Below are positions 43,668 through 52,372 of a DNA stretch of 64,000 nucleotides, piece by piece; position 1 is the stretch's first letter, and each line of letters opens with the position of its first letter. The translations under genes and the position numbers were made by a program. The notes under the pieces are model-generated. The model had not been told where the DNA came from. It did not search any database and saw nothing but the letters and a program-made list of their open reading frames with translations. Source of the stretch: Marinirhabdus sp963793275 (GTDB taxonomy: Bacteria; Bacteroidota; Bacteroidia; Flavobacteriales; Flavobacteriaceae). The stretch is taken from positions 1,550,001 through 1,614,000 of the forward strand of contig CAWBZL010000003.1 in NCBI GenBank assembly GCA_963793275.1, written 5' to 3'.

Positions 43668-43985
43668 AAAACAATACAACTATTGTTAGATACATAAAGT
43701 AACGTTCTTTATTTCTTTTTACAAATTGTTTGACAAGCTAACGATTCCTTGTGAATGGTTAGGTTGAAGATTTTTAAAAAGTTTGGAAGTAGTTTTTGAA
43801 GGATGTATTCATCAATGAAAATTGTTTGAATCGCCTATAACAAGAACATAATACTTCTTTTTTGAAAGCGGTCACAACTGCAAGGGTTTAATAAACTTGC
43901 ATTACATCGTAAAGATGAGTTGGTAACGGCAGTTTTCACAAGAAGCCATAACAAAGTGCATCGCACACTGTTATGGCTTTTATTG
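43668..43985 (+). ncRNA. candidate orphan structured RNA, about 315 nt
   Basis: Upstream is a promoter-like pair: TTTG (43630-43633), a 19-nt spacer and TACTTTAG (43653-43660, one mismatch to TAnnTTTG). At the 3' end a perfect 11-bp stem (AAGCCATAACA / TGTTATGGCTT) with an inner GTGC/GCAC stem is followed by TTTTATTG, a good intrinsic terminator (43943-43985). Before it a hairpin pairs TGCAAG with CTTGCA (43879-43901), and AACTGC could pair with GCAGTT (43876-43881 / 43929-43934). No coding frame fits. It lacks tmRNA and RNase P signatures; 6S-like function is possible but unproven. Confidence 0.5.
43943..43985 (+). terminator. terminator of the candidate orphan RNA
   Basis: Perfect 11-bp stem with an inner 4-bp stem, followed by TTTTATTG on the plus strand. 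The T run is only on this strand, so it does not serve the minus-strand gene at 44279. Confidence 0.7.
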
Positions 43986-44278
43986 TTTATAGATCTCACC
44001 ATAAAATACTGTTCAGCCTGCAACTGCTTACATCTTTCAACTCTCCCCCTGAGAGGCAGAAAATCAATATAATAACTAGAATTAGGTGATAATTCCTGGA
44101 AATATCACCAAAATTGAACTCAATATAGAAAATAAAAAAGTTTGGTATGCTGAAGTTTTATAAAGTATATTGTGATATTAGATAAAATGTTCAATTAATA
44201 TTTCTAAAAAACAAGTTTGTTCAAACCAACAAAAAATTAAGATTACCTTTCTAGGGAAACCACTCTGAAAACTACCAG

Positions 44279-44650
44279 CTATTTACCGAAGAACAGCTTA
44301 ATTGCCGCAATAACCAAGACAACAGCAAATATTTTCTTAAGAATTGCTTGATCTATTTTTATAGCAAATTTTGACCCAACCCACGCTCCAATCACAAAAC
44401 AAACCGCAATTACAAGAGCATATTTCCAGTTTACTGGATGTCCGCCTGTATGGTACGTGTATGCTGCTACAAAAGTAACAGGCACGGCTAAAACAGCAAG
44501 ACTTAGTCCTTGTGCCTCGTGTTGATCGTACCCTAAAAACATAATCATTAGCGGGATCATAACAACGCCTCCTCCCACTCCCATAAACCCACTAAAAATA
44601 CCAGCCAGAAGGCCTATAACGAGCAAGGATAGTATAAGAGTAAGGTTCAT
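44279..44650 (-). CDS. TauE/SafE-family membrane protein, half-length
   Basis: 123 residues, about half of a normal TauE/SafE permease. Four hydrophobic helices are visible, with the family motif GIFSGFMGVGGGVVMIPLM in the first and a matching FVIGAWVGSKFAIKIDQ stretch at the end. Such single-repeat forms occur in flavobacteria and probably work as dimers. Family members export sulfite or other small anions; the substrate here is unknown. It follows the transglycosylase gene by 35 nt. Confidence 0.8.
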   Translation of the reverse strand: MNLTLILSLLVIGLLAGIFSGFMGVGGGVVMIPLMIMFLGYDQHEAQGLSLAVLAVPVTFVAAYTYHTGGHPVNWKYALVIAVCFVIGAWVGSKFAIKIDQAILKKIFAVVLVIAAIKLFFGK

Positions 44651-44685
44651 AAATGGAGTTTCTGGTGGTTGTTTTGGTTGTTTAA

Positions 44686-45624
44686 TTATTTCCCCGTAGT
44701 ATTGTAATATCCTTTCTCCGGAATTTCAATAAGATACTCTTTTCCCGATGCATTCTTCAAATAGGTATCTCGTAACCAAGGGTTGTGCAATTTCAGTATT
44801 TTATAGTTAATATCAAACTTTTTCGCAAAAAGTGCAAAATCTGTTACGGCAGTATCAACTTTTACCTTGTAGGAAGGTACCGGTTTATATAAATCCTGTT
44901 GTCTAAAATTAAAACCATATTTCTTTGGATTGCTCATTATTTCTTTAAAGGCCAAAATACGGAACACATACCGGCTGGTCTCCGAATTAAGTAAGATATC
45001 ATAATAATTATTTTCCAGTTTCTGGCGATCTATCTGCCTGTTAACACCAGCATTACCGGCATTGTACGCAGCAGCAGCTAGCGTCCAGCTTCCAAATTTC
45101 TCTTTAGATTTAATTAAATACTCTGCTGCTACTTTTGTAGACAGTTCCAAATCGTAACGCTCATCTACATAATCGTTTATTTCTAAGCCATATTCTTGTC
45201 CTGTACCTTTCATAAATTGCCAAAAACCTGATGCTCCGGCTGGAGAACGTACATTATCTAGACCACTTTCGGCTACTGCCAAATATTTAAAATCGTCCGG
45301 AAGCCCATACTTTTTTAACAAAGGCTCGATAATAGGAAAATATTTATTGGCTCTTTTAAACATAAGCAAGCCATTGGATTGCCAGTAGGTATTTACTAAC
45401 AATTCACGATCCATTCGCTCTCTTACGTCAGGATCTGTAAGCGGGACAGTTTCTCCTGCAAAATCCAAACTTTCCGGTAAGGGTAAAGCGTATACATTAT
45501 AGTCATTTACCAATCTTTTCTGAAGCGTCTCGTCCGTAGTTTCAGGCTCCTGTACGGCATTTACGCACAAACCGCTCACAAAAAAAACGAGTGCCAATAA
45601 TCCAATTTTTGAAAGAATACTCAT
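44686..45624 (-). CDS. lytic transglycosylase domain-containing protein (SLT/MltD-like)
   Basis: 312 residues, with a signal peptide (KIGLLALVFFVSGLCVNA). The SLT domain (about 95-240) has the catalytic Glu in LAVAESGLDNVRSPAGASGFWQFMKGTGQEYGL, and the later AAAAYNAGNAGVNRQI motif. After it a ~70-residue tail (VKVDTAVTDFALFAKKFDINYKILKLHNPWL) resembles a single LysM-like region. It cleaves peptidoglycan from the periplasm. Confidence 0.92.
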   Translation of the reverse strand: MSILSKIGLLALVFFVSGLCVNAVQEPETTDETLQKRLVNDYNVYALPLPESLDFAGETVPLTDPDVRERMDRELLVNTYWQSNGLLMFKRANKYFPIIEPLLKKYGLPDDFKYLAVAESGLDNVRSPAGASGFWQFMKGTGQEYGLEINDYVDERYDLELSTKVAAEYLIKSKEKFGSWTLAAAAYNAGNAGVNRQIDRQKLENNYYDILLNSETSRYVFRILAFKEIMSNPKKYGFNFRQQDLYKPVPSYKVKVDTAVTDFALFAKKFDINYKILKLHNPWLRDTYLKNASGKEYLIEIPEKGYYNTTGK

Positions 45625-45691
45625 AGTCTATAAATTTTTGAATAAAGATAAAGAATCTCTGCTGCTAGTTAAAAAATTTAACGGGCTTTTA

Positions 45692-46351
45692 TTACCCAAT
45701 GGCCTCAATTATTTTTTTTGAAATTTGTGAGCCTTTATTCAGCAGCATAATATGGGTTCCGCCTTCAATTATATCACAGTTATCAATATTTTTTATCGGA
45801 AAAATCACATCTGCACTTCCGTGGATATGCAACATATTCGCAGGAGTGTATGACGGCTTCCAGCAAACCATATTTTTAATCGCCCAATTTAAGTAGCGCG
45901 CACTACGTACGTGAAGAAAAGCCTGATACAATTCCAGTCTTTTTTTAGACCTGGGCCCTACAGAAAAAATAGTAAGATCTTTGGAACTTAACATTAGACG
46001 TGTAGGTATTAATTTGTATAAACGTGTGGTTCTGGCAATTTTTAAACGCCTAGGAAGTTCTTTTCTGCTTTTAACACTGGAGATAATTATAAGTTTTTGC
46101 AGCTTTAAAAACTGTGCCATTTCCTGGACCACAACACCTCCAAAACTTACCCCAATCAAAACTGCATTTTTGTGCCTTACAAATGCTGCCATGCGTTTAG
46201 CGTAGGTTGTTATTGGCTCATTCTTTTCAGGAATAAGCCATTCAATTACGTGTGTTTTAAAACGGTCTTCGGGAAGGCGTATGTTCTTGAAAATTTCTTT
46301 TCCTGCTGCAAGACCAGGTACAAAATAAACGTGAATAATGTTTTGACTCAT
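45692..46351 (-). CDS. alpha/beta hydrolase
   Basis: 219 residues from the ATG at 46351 (MSQNIIHVYFVPGL); the frame extends further upstream but into the promoter area. The nucleophile elbow is GVSFGGVVVQEM (Ser in S-F-G-G). The acid/His end is HIHGSADVIFPIKN and IEGGTHIMLL. No signal peptide. The substrate is unknown. Two -7-like elements lie upstream, TATCTTTG on the minus strand (46406-46413) and TAACTTTG on the plus strand (46393-46400). Confidence 0.82.
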   Translation of the reverse strand: MSQNIIHVYFVPGLAAGKEIFKNIRLPEDRFKTHVIEWLIPEKNEPITTYAKRMAAFVRHKNAVLIGVSFGGVVVQEMAQFLKLQKLIIISSVKSRKELPRRLKIARTTRLYKLIPTRLMLSSKDLTIFSVGPRSKKRLELYQAFLHVRSARYLNWAIKNMVCWKPSYTPANMLHIHGSADVIFPIKNIDNCDIIEGGTHIMLLNKGSQISKKIIEAIG

Positions 46352-46788
46352 AACTGTCTTGAAGTAATACAACCGAACTACCGAATTTTCCGTAACTTTG
46401 TAAGACAAAGATACAAGGAGTGTTTTTAATGTTGGGTTTCATATAAAAATTTTTAACCCTTATATATAAAAATAACTGCATATTTTGGTTGGCTAAATAC
46501 GCAGTATTAAATAAAAACATTTAATTATCGTTGTATAACCTAACAAAGGGGCTATTAAAATTGAAGTGCGAATTCACCGAACCTATTTTAATATAGGAGA
46601 TTAAACAAAACAACTATACATACAAAATCTGCAACTACGTGCAATTAAACCGTCAAAAGGTTCTATAAGGCACGATTGCTGTTTACAATGAGATAATTAG
46701 AAGTGAAACTTTAAAAAAATTGGGAAATACCCCAAATTTACAGTGTCGCAACTATCGGCAATATTGCCTTACTCATAGAAGTGTATTA
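46352..46788. other. gene-free 437-bp interval between the hydrolase and the small GNAT gene
   Basis: AT-rich. It holds opposing -7-like elements at 46393-46413 and, near its right end, a hairpin TTGGG/CCCAA (46721-46736). On the minus strand that hairpin is followed by a T run, as in a terminator. No RNA family or open frame recognised. Confidence 0.45.
46709..46737 (-). terminator. possible minus-strand terminator upstream of the small GNAT gene
   Basis: The minus strand reads TTGGGgtatttCCCAA followed by seven T. The stem is short (5-6 bp), and no minus-strand gene is known just upstream, so it may end an antisense transcript or be chance. Confidence 0.3.
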
Positions 46789-47115
46789 ATGATTAAAAAG
46801 CAAAATCCCTCCATTATGATTGAAGATGTAGAAATTACAGACAATGAATTCCTTCGCCAGTTTGAACTGGAAATAGGAGACAATATGGCTAGAATTGAAT
46901 ACGCCCTGCAGGATCGAAAAATTTTCCTGACTAAGTACGATATGCCCGAAGATCTAGAAGAACAAGGCTTCAGGGATATTTTCATTAAAGCAGTATTTGA
47001 AGAAGTGAAGAACAGAGGCATTAGCCTGGTTCCTACAAGTCCCGAAATCGCTGGCTTTATGCGTAAAAACAGAAGAAAATACAAGTCGCTGTTGCCAGTA
47101 GGTATAAGTATTTAA
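46789..47115 (+). CDS. small GNAT-like N-acetyltransferase (YjdJ / Acetyltransf_CG-like)
   Basis: 108 residues from the ATG at 46789; an ATG at 46816 (MIEDVEITDNEF) is equally plausible. The compact order EFLRQFELEIGDNMARIEYALQDRKIFLTKYDMPEDLEEQG, then DIFIKAVFEEVKNRGISLVPTSPEIAGFMRKN, is that of the short bacterial GNAT group, with the final KYKSLLPVGI. The substrate is unknown. A terminator follows. Confidence 0.75.
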   Translation: MIKKQNPSIMIEDVEITDNEFLRQFELEIGDNMARIEYALQDRKIFLTKYDMPEDLEEQGFRDIFIKAVFEEVKNRGISLVPTSPEIAGFMRKNRRKYKSLLPVGISI

Positions 47116-47133
47116 AACAATAGTAATTAAAAC

Positions 47134-47178
47134 AAGCCTTTGGTTGGTTGTATTGTACTCCAATGAAAGGCTTTTTTT
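47134..47178 (+). terminator. terminator of the small GNAT gene
   Basis: AAGCCTTT (47134-47141) and AAAGGCTT (47166-47173) pair with a loop that can extend the stem (GG/CC), followed by six T. Confidence 0.75.
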
Positions 47179-47297
47179 GTTTTCTACATTCAGGCTTTTA
47201 AGAAAACTTTAAGCGTGAAAGTATTGCTAAAGTTACCTCCTATCTCAAGTCACTACAGTACTTTTATGGTTTATCAATAGATAACCTACCATTATAT

Positions 47298-50200
47298 ATG
47301 AAGCAACTTACTCAGAAAACAGCTTTTAAAACTTTATCACTTATTCTTAGCATTTTAGTTCTTTCGGCCTGTGCCAGTTATAAAGAACAAAAAGCAACTT
47401 CCTTAAACGAAGTTACAGCCTCTTCAAGAACACCCACACACACCTTTTTTGTGGCGGGAGGTCTTGGTGAAGGCAACGGCAATATAAAACAACCTGTCCT
47501 TACTAAACTTCAGCAAAAATTAAGCGAAGCCGGTAAAAACAGCACACTCTTATATACCGGAAACTATACCAGCGCCAATTTCGAAAACGAAAGCAACAAC
47601 CAGGCCCTGCTTCAAAGACAGTTGGATCTGGCCAATTCCTTTAAGGGAAAAACCTATTTCATTCCGGGAGCGAATGAATGGGAAAGTAAAAATGCCAAAC
47701 AAATTGAATGGGTCGAAGATTACATAAAAGACAATGATTTAAAAAGGGTAGAAGTGGAACCCAACAATGTTTGCCCCCTTGAGTACAGAGAGATTTCTGA
47801 TGACATCGACATGATCTTGATAGATTCCAAATGGTATATCAGTAATTGGGATCGCGTACAATATATCAACCAAAAGTGCAGCGATATTAAAACACAGCGT
47901 CGGTTTATAGAAGAACTGGAGGGGATGATAAAGGATGCCCGTGGCAAGAATTTGGTTTTGGTAATGAGTCATCCTGTTTTTAGCAATGGGGCCTACGCCA
48001 ATAACTACCTGGGCGGGATGAACCCAGACAAAATTTTCTTCAGAAGATATCAGGAACTGGCAATTAATGTAGCGGCACTTATTCAGGATTTGGATCGTGT
48101 TACCCTACTCTCTGGACACGAAAACAGCTTACAATATCTAACTTCAAAAAACAGAGCGCATCAAATAATTAGTGGCTCCCTTGGAAAGGCCTCAAAAACC
48201 AAGCGCGAAAAAGCTAGCTTGAGCACTGTAGGAGGTCAATTGAAATATGAAGGCCAATATACCTATGGAGAAGAAGGTTTCAGCATAGTGCAGTATTTTG
48301 AAGATGGAAGTTCACAGGTAACATTTGTAACAGCAGCGGGGGAAAAAACGTTCCCTATGACCTCAGAATTCCCGGACGACGATTTAGATTCTTCCAGACC
48401 ATCCTTCACTTCCGAAACAGTACAAGTGCCTATTGTAACCGATAAGAAAAAACTAGACAAGTCTGGTTTTTACAAATTTTTATGGGGCGATCGCTTTAGA
48501 GAATATTATGGAGTACCCGTAACAGTTATTAACGCCGATCTCACCAAATACAGAGGCGGGCTCACGGTAAAAGAAGCCGGAGGAGGGCACCAGACGTATT
48601 CAGCAAAATTGGAAGATGAAAATGGAACCGAGTTTGCCATCCGTGGTCTCGAAAAAGATGCTTTTAAGTTTCTGAAATACAAAGTGAAAGGGATAACTTT
48701 CGAACCCGATGAGTACCGCGGGACATTTGCCGAAACCGTGGTGTATGATTTCTTTACGACCACACACCCCTTTATGATGTTGGTAATAGATCCTTTGGCG
48801 AAAGAAATAAATGTAAATCATGCGAATATTGAGCTAGCCTATGTTCAAAAACAACCTAATTTGGATGCATTAGGAAGGAATTATGGTGATGCGCTCTATT
48901 GGATTGAGGAACGCCCCGATGACGGACAGGAAGATTTTGAAGGATATAACCGCGCCAATCCCGGTGGCGGTGAGGTTAAAACGTTTGAAAGTGCCACAGA
49001 TGTACTGGAGAAACTACGTGAAGACGAAAAGTACAGCGTAGATCAAGAAGCGTGGATACGTGCCCGTTTGTTCGATATGCTTATTGGAGATTGGGACCGT
49101 CATCAGGATCAATGGCGCTTTGTTGAATACGAAATAAGCGACGATGAAACCAGATTTATCCCAATTCCACGCGATAGAGATGCTGCCTTTTCAAAGTTTG
49201 ATGGTGTTATGCTTTCCATTATAAAACTGGTAGCTCCGGACACTCGATTTTGGCAAACCTATAAAGACGATATCCAAGATATAAAGTGGTATAATGGTGA
49301 GGGGAACAATCTGGATCGTACTTTTATGACCAAATTCGGGACCGACGCCTGGTTGGAACAAGCAAAATATATCCAGGAAAATCTGAGTGAAGCCGCGATT
49401 GATGCTGCCTGGGAAAATCTCCCACCAGAAGTACAGGATGAGACTTCGGAAATGCTTAAAAGTCATTTTAAATCAAGGTTAAACAAATTAGACCAATACG
49501 CCAGAGAATACGGAAATTACTTAAACCGAACCGTTGCGCTCCACGGAACCGATAAAGACGATACATTTGAAATAACACGACTGCCCGATGGAAAAACCCA
49601 AGTCGTTATCAAACGGGCAATTAAAGATGAAAAGAACCCCGTTATCTTAGACAGGACCTTCAGCAAAGAAGAAACCAAAGAGATTTGGATTTATGGACTA
49701 AATGATGACGATGAGTTTACTGTATCAGGTGATGGTGATAACCCTATTAAGGTGCGCATCATTGGTGGCTACGGAAAAGACAAATACACCATAGAAAACC
49801 GTCGCCAGGTAAAAGTATACGACTGGAAATATGAAGACTCCGAATTTGATGAGAAAACACCGGCTCATCAGTTCACGAACTTATATGAAACCAACACCTA
49901 TCATTGGAGATATTTCAAAGAAAACAATCACGTAATATTGCCTAATATTGGCTTTCAGCTTGACGACGGACTGTTTTTAGGAGCAAAAGATACCTATACC
50001 AATTATGGTTTTAACGGAAACCCGTTCAGATACCAGCATTTCCTTTCGGCAAATTATTACTTCAATTTTCAAGCTGTTGAATTGGAATACGCCGGAGAAT
50101 TCGCTAATATTTTTCCACAATGGAATTTTGTGGTAGACGGGTATTTTACCAGCGACTCCTTCTCCAACAACTTTTTTGGATTTGGAAATGATTCGTTCTA

Positions 50201-50960
50201 TGAACCGGATGAAGGAAGAGAAGATAGGGATTTTAACCGGGCGAGAACCCAGCAGATCAAACTTGCAGCTGGAATTAAATACAAAACACTCACATTTAAA
50301 GCCCTTTTTGAAAGTTTTGAAGTTCAGGACAATCCAGATAGGTTATTCACGCCGTCCAACAACGCTGTGAACCCTAATGTCTTCGAGATGCAAAACTACG
50401 CTGGTGGGGAAGCCAGTATTAGGTATCGGAACCAAAATGCCATAGACTTTCCAACCAAAGCATTCAACTTTGATGTATTCATAGGGTACAAAAGTAATAT
50501 TGAGGATAGTGATAATGCCTTTGGATATGCAGGTTTACAGGTTGGGATAGATGAAGGTTTAATTCCTTCAGGTGATCTGGTATTAGGAACTTCAGCTGCG
50601 GTGCGTACTAATTTCGGGGGTGATTATTTCTTCTATCACGCTCCATCCATTGGTGGAAACAATGGTTTGAGAGGCTATAGGAATGAACGCTTTACCGGAG
50701 ACACCTCTTTTTATCATACTACAGACTTGAAACTACGCTTGCTAAGACTAACTACATCGGTCATCCCTATCACATTTGGTGTGTATGGTGGATTTGACTA
50801 CGGAAGGGTATGGAGCGATCTTGACACCTCAGACACCTTACACACCTCGTACGGTGGTGGAATTTGGCTAAGTGGCCTGAACTCATTGGGAGTTAAGGCA
50901 GGTTATTTTGTATCGGAAGAAGATTTTCAGATCCAAGTGGGCCTTGTGCTAACACAATAA
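47298..50960 (+). CDS. large lipoprotein: degenerate metallophosphoesterase domain plus outer-membrane beta-barrel
   Basis: 1220 residues. The signal ends in a lipobox (LSAC, Cys25). Residues ~48-290 align by pattern with calcineurin-type phosphoesterases, but the metal ligands are changed: FVAGGLG for the Gly-Asp start (Gly55), TGNY for GD (Asn89), PGANEWE for GNHD/E (Ala125, Asn126), SHP (His225 kept), and GHENSLQY for GHEH (Asn276). Residues ~590-631 have IGDWDRHQDQW and PRDRDAAFSKF, which resemble the metal loop of CotH/HipA-like kinases. The last ~350 residues are beta-barrel-like with a D15/BamA-style end (GGNNGLRGYRNERFTGDTSFYHTTDLKL). Probably an outer-membrane protein; activity uncertain. 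Confidence 0.85.
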   Translation: MKQLTQKTAFKTLSLILSILVLSACASYKEQKATSLNEVTASSRTPTHTFFVAGGLGEGNGNIKQPVLTKLQQKLSEAGKNSTLLYTGNYTSANFENESNNQALLQRQLDLANSFKGKTYFIPGANEWESKNAKQIEWVEDYIKDNDLKRVEVEPNNVCPLEYREISDDIDMILIDSKWYISNWDRVQYINQKCSDIKTQRRFIEELEGMIKDARGKNLVLVMSHPVFSNGAYANNYLGGMNPDKIFFRRYQELAINVAALIQDLDRVTLLSGHENSLQYLTSKNRAHQIISGSLGKASKTKREKASLSTVGGQLKYEGQYTYGEEGFSIVQYFEDGSSQVTFVTAAGEKTFPMTSEFPDDDLDSSRPSFTSETVQVPIVTDKKKLDKSGFYKFLWGDRFREYYGVPVTVINADLTKYRGGLTVKEAGGGHQTYSAKLEDENGTEFAIRGLEKDAFKFLKYKVKGITFEPDEYRGTFAETVVYDFFTTTHPFMMLVIDPLAKEINVNHANIELAYVQKQPNLDALGRNYGDALYWIEERPDDGQEDFEGYNRANPGGGEVKTFESATDVLEKLREDEKYSVDQEAWIRARLFDMLIGDWDRHQDQWRFVEYEISDDETRFIPIPRDRDAAFSKFDGVMLSIIKLVAPDTRFWQTYKDDIQDIKWYNGEGNNLDRTFMTKFGTDAWLEQAKYIQENLSEAAIDAAWENLPPEVQDETSEMLKSHFKSRLNKLDQYAREYGNYLNRTVALHGTDKDDTFEITRLPDGKTQVVIKRAIKDEKNPVILDRTFSKEETKEIWIYGLNDDDEFTVSGDGDNPIKVRIIGGYGKDKYTIENRRQVKVYDWKYEDSEFDEKTPAHQFTNLYETNTYHWRYFKENNHVILPNIGFQLDDGLFLGAKDTYTNYGFNGNPFRYQHFLSANYYFNFQAVELEYAGEFANIFPQWNFVVDGYFTSDSFSNNFFGFGNDSFYEPDEGREDRDFNRARTQQIKLAAGIKYKTLTFKALFESFEVQDNPDRLFTPSNNAVNPNVFEMQNYAGGEASIRYRNQNAIDFPTKAFNFDVFIGYKSNIEDSDNAFGYAGLQVGIDEGLIPSGDLVLGTSAAVRTNFGGDYFFYHAPSIGGNNGLRGYRNERFTGDTSFYHTTDLKLRLLRLTTSVIPITFGVYGGFDYGRVWSDLDTSDTLHTSYGGGIWLSGLNSLGVKAGYFVSEEDFQIQVGLVLTQ

Positions 50961-50969
50961 AAAAATAGT

Positions 50970-52322
50970 TTAGAAGACAACGGGTGCATTTACATACTGA
51001 AACCGAACGAGACCATCTTCGTCTATCTCGGTTAATGTTACCTGATGAATAGTATTTACAAGCTCCGGATTCCACGGAGCTTTTACTTTTACGTAATTTT
51101 CAGTAAAGCCTTGAATATAACCGGCTTTATTTTCGCCTTCAAATAGAATTGTACGTTCTGTGCCTAACTGGCTTTCGTAAAAAGCACGTCTCTTTTTTGC
51201 CGAAAGACCGCGTAGCATTTTACTTCTTTTAGCTCTTACGTTTTTAGGCACTACACCACTCATATGGGCAGCTCCGGTATTATCTCTTTCAGAATAGGTA
51301 AACACGTGCAGATAGGATATATCTAATTCATTCAAAAAATGATACGTTTCTAAAAATCGTTCTTCAGTTTCCCCAGGAAAGCCTACAATTACATCTACAC
51401 CAATACATGCATCTGGCATTACTTTTTTAATCTTTGTAACACGGTCTACGTATAACTCTTTCATATACCGACGGCGCATCAGTTTCAAAATAGCATTACT
51501 CCCACTCTGTAGCGGGATATGAAAGTGGGGAACAAACGTGCGGGATTTCGAGACAAATTCTATAGTTTCATTTTTTAACAAATTAGGCTCAATAGACGAA
51601 ATCCTAAGGCGTTCCACTCCTTCAACCGTATCCAATGCCTTGCACAATTCCAAAAAGGTATGTTCGTGTTTTTTATTACCAAACTCTCCTTTTCCGTAGT
51701 CACCAATATTAACTCCCGTTAAGACAATCTCTTTGATATTCTGGGCTGAAATTTCGGCAGCATTTTTTAAGACATTCTCCAGAGTATCACTTCGGGAAAT
51801 ACCACGTGCCAATGGAATGGTACAGTAGGTACATTTATAGTCACAGCCGTCCTGAACTTTCAAAAAAGCACGGGTCCGGTCGCCTACGCTGTACGAACCT
51901 ACGTAAAAATCTGCATCTTCAATTTCGCAGGAATGTACTTCGGCTCCCCCCAAGCGACTATCATCAGGTTGCGCCAAAAGGTCATTTATATAAGAGGTTA
52001 TCTTAAATTTTTCGGTAGCGCCCAGTACCAAATCAACGCCATGAACGTCTGCCAATTCCTGTGGTTTAAGTTGCGCATAACAACCAATGGCAGCTACAAA
52101 AGCTTCGGGATTTGCTTTTTGGGCTTTTTTTACAATAGACTTGAAGCGTTTATCGGCATTTTCAGTAACGCTACACGTGTTTATCACGTATATATCTGCC
52201 TTTTCTGAAAAATCCACACGAGCAAAACCTTCGCCTTTAAAGTTGCGGGCAATGGTGGCAGTTTCACTAAAATTAAGTTTACAGCCTAACGTATAATATG
52301 CTACTTTTTTTTGAACGTCCAT
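50970..52322 (-). CDS. mtaB: tRNA (N6-threonylcarbamoyladenosine(37)-C2)-methylthiotransferase MtaB
   Basis: 450 residues. The N-terminal UPF0004 domain holds three cysteines (YTLGCKLNFSE, INTCSV, AIGCYAQ) for one Fe-S cluster. The radical-SAM site is CDYKCTYC in VQDGCDYKCTYCTIPLARG. A C-terminal TRAM domain ends the protein. It adds a methylthio group to t6A37 of tRNAs. RimO at 55-56 kb is a paralogue that modifies ribosomal protein S12. A TAAATTTG element lies 19 nt upstream. Confidence 0.94.
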   Translation of the reverse strand: MDVQKKVAYYTLGCKLNFSETATIARNFKGEGFARVDFSEKADIYVINTCSVTENADKRFKSIVKKAQKANPEAFVAAIGCYAQLKPQELADVHGVDLVLGATEKFKITSYINDLLAQPDDSRLGGAEVHSCEIEDADFYVGSYSVGDRTRAFLKVQDGCDYKCTYCTIPLARGISRSDTLENVLKNAAEISAQNIKEIVLTGVNIGDYGKGEFGNKKHEHTFLELCKALDTVEGVERLRISSIEPNLLKNETIEFVSKSRTFVPHFHIPLQSGSNAILKLMRRRYMKELYVDRVTKIKKVMPDACIGVDVIVGFPGETEERFLETYHFLNELDISYLHVFTYSERDNTGAAHMSGVVPKNVRAKRSKMLRGLSAKKRRAFYESQLGTERTILFEGENKAGYIQGFTENYVKVKAPWNPELVNTIHQVTLTEIDEDGLVRFQYVNAPVVF

Positions 52323-52341
52323 AGCTTTTTAAAATGGAATG

Positions 52342-52349
52342 CAAATTTA
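52342..52349 (-). promoter_or_regulatory. candidate -7 promoter element of mtaB
   Basis: The minus strand reads TAAATTTG, 19 nt before the ATG at 52322. Confidence 0.4.
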
Positions 52350-52372
52350 CCATTTTTTATGGAAAGAGCTAT

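Larger units (their letters stand above)
43518..44278. other. gene-free 761-bp interval between rplS and the TauE-like gene
   Basis: After the rplS terminator it holds a candidate stand-alone RNA gene (about 43668-43985). The remaining ~290 bp (43986-44278) are AT-rich with no open frame, promoter or hairpin I can support. The 62-codon minus-strand frame at 43835-44023 crosses the hairpins and has no family resemblance. Confidence 0.6.

Noticed and set aside
43668..43985. tmRNA or RNase P RNA
   Set aside because: No T-arm/CCA end or tag frame for tmRNA, and none of the conserved RNase P core motifs.
43835..44023. 62-codon minus-strand frame
   Set aside because: It crosses the strong hairpins of the candidate RNA, has no promoter and looks like no known family.
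46773..47163. Minus-strand frames opposite the small GNAT gene
   Set aside because: They are antisense to a gene with clear family motifs; the GNAT frame is the better explanation.
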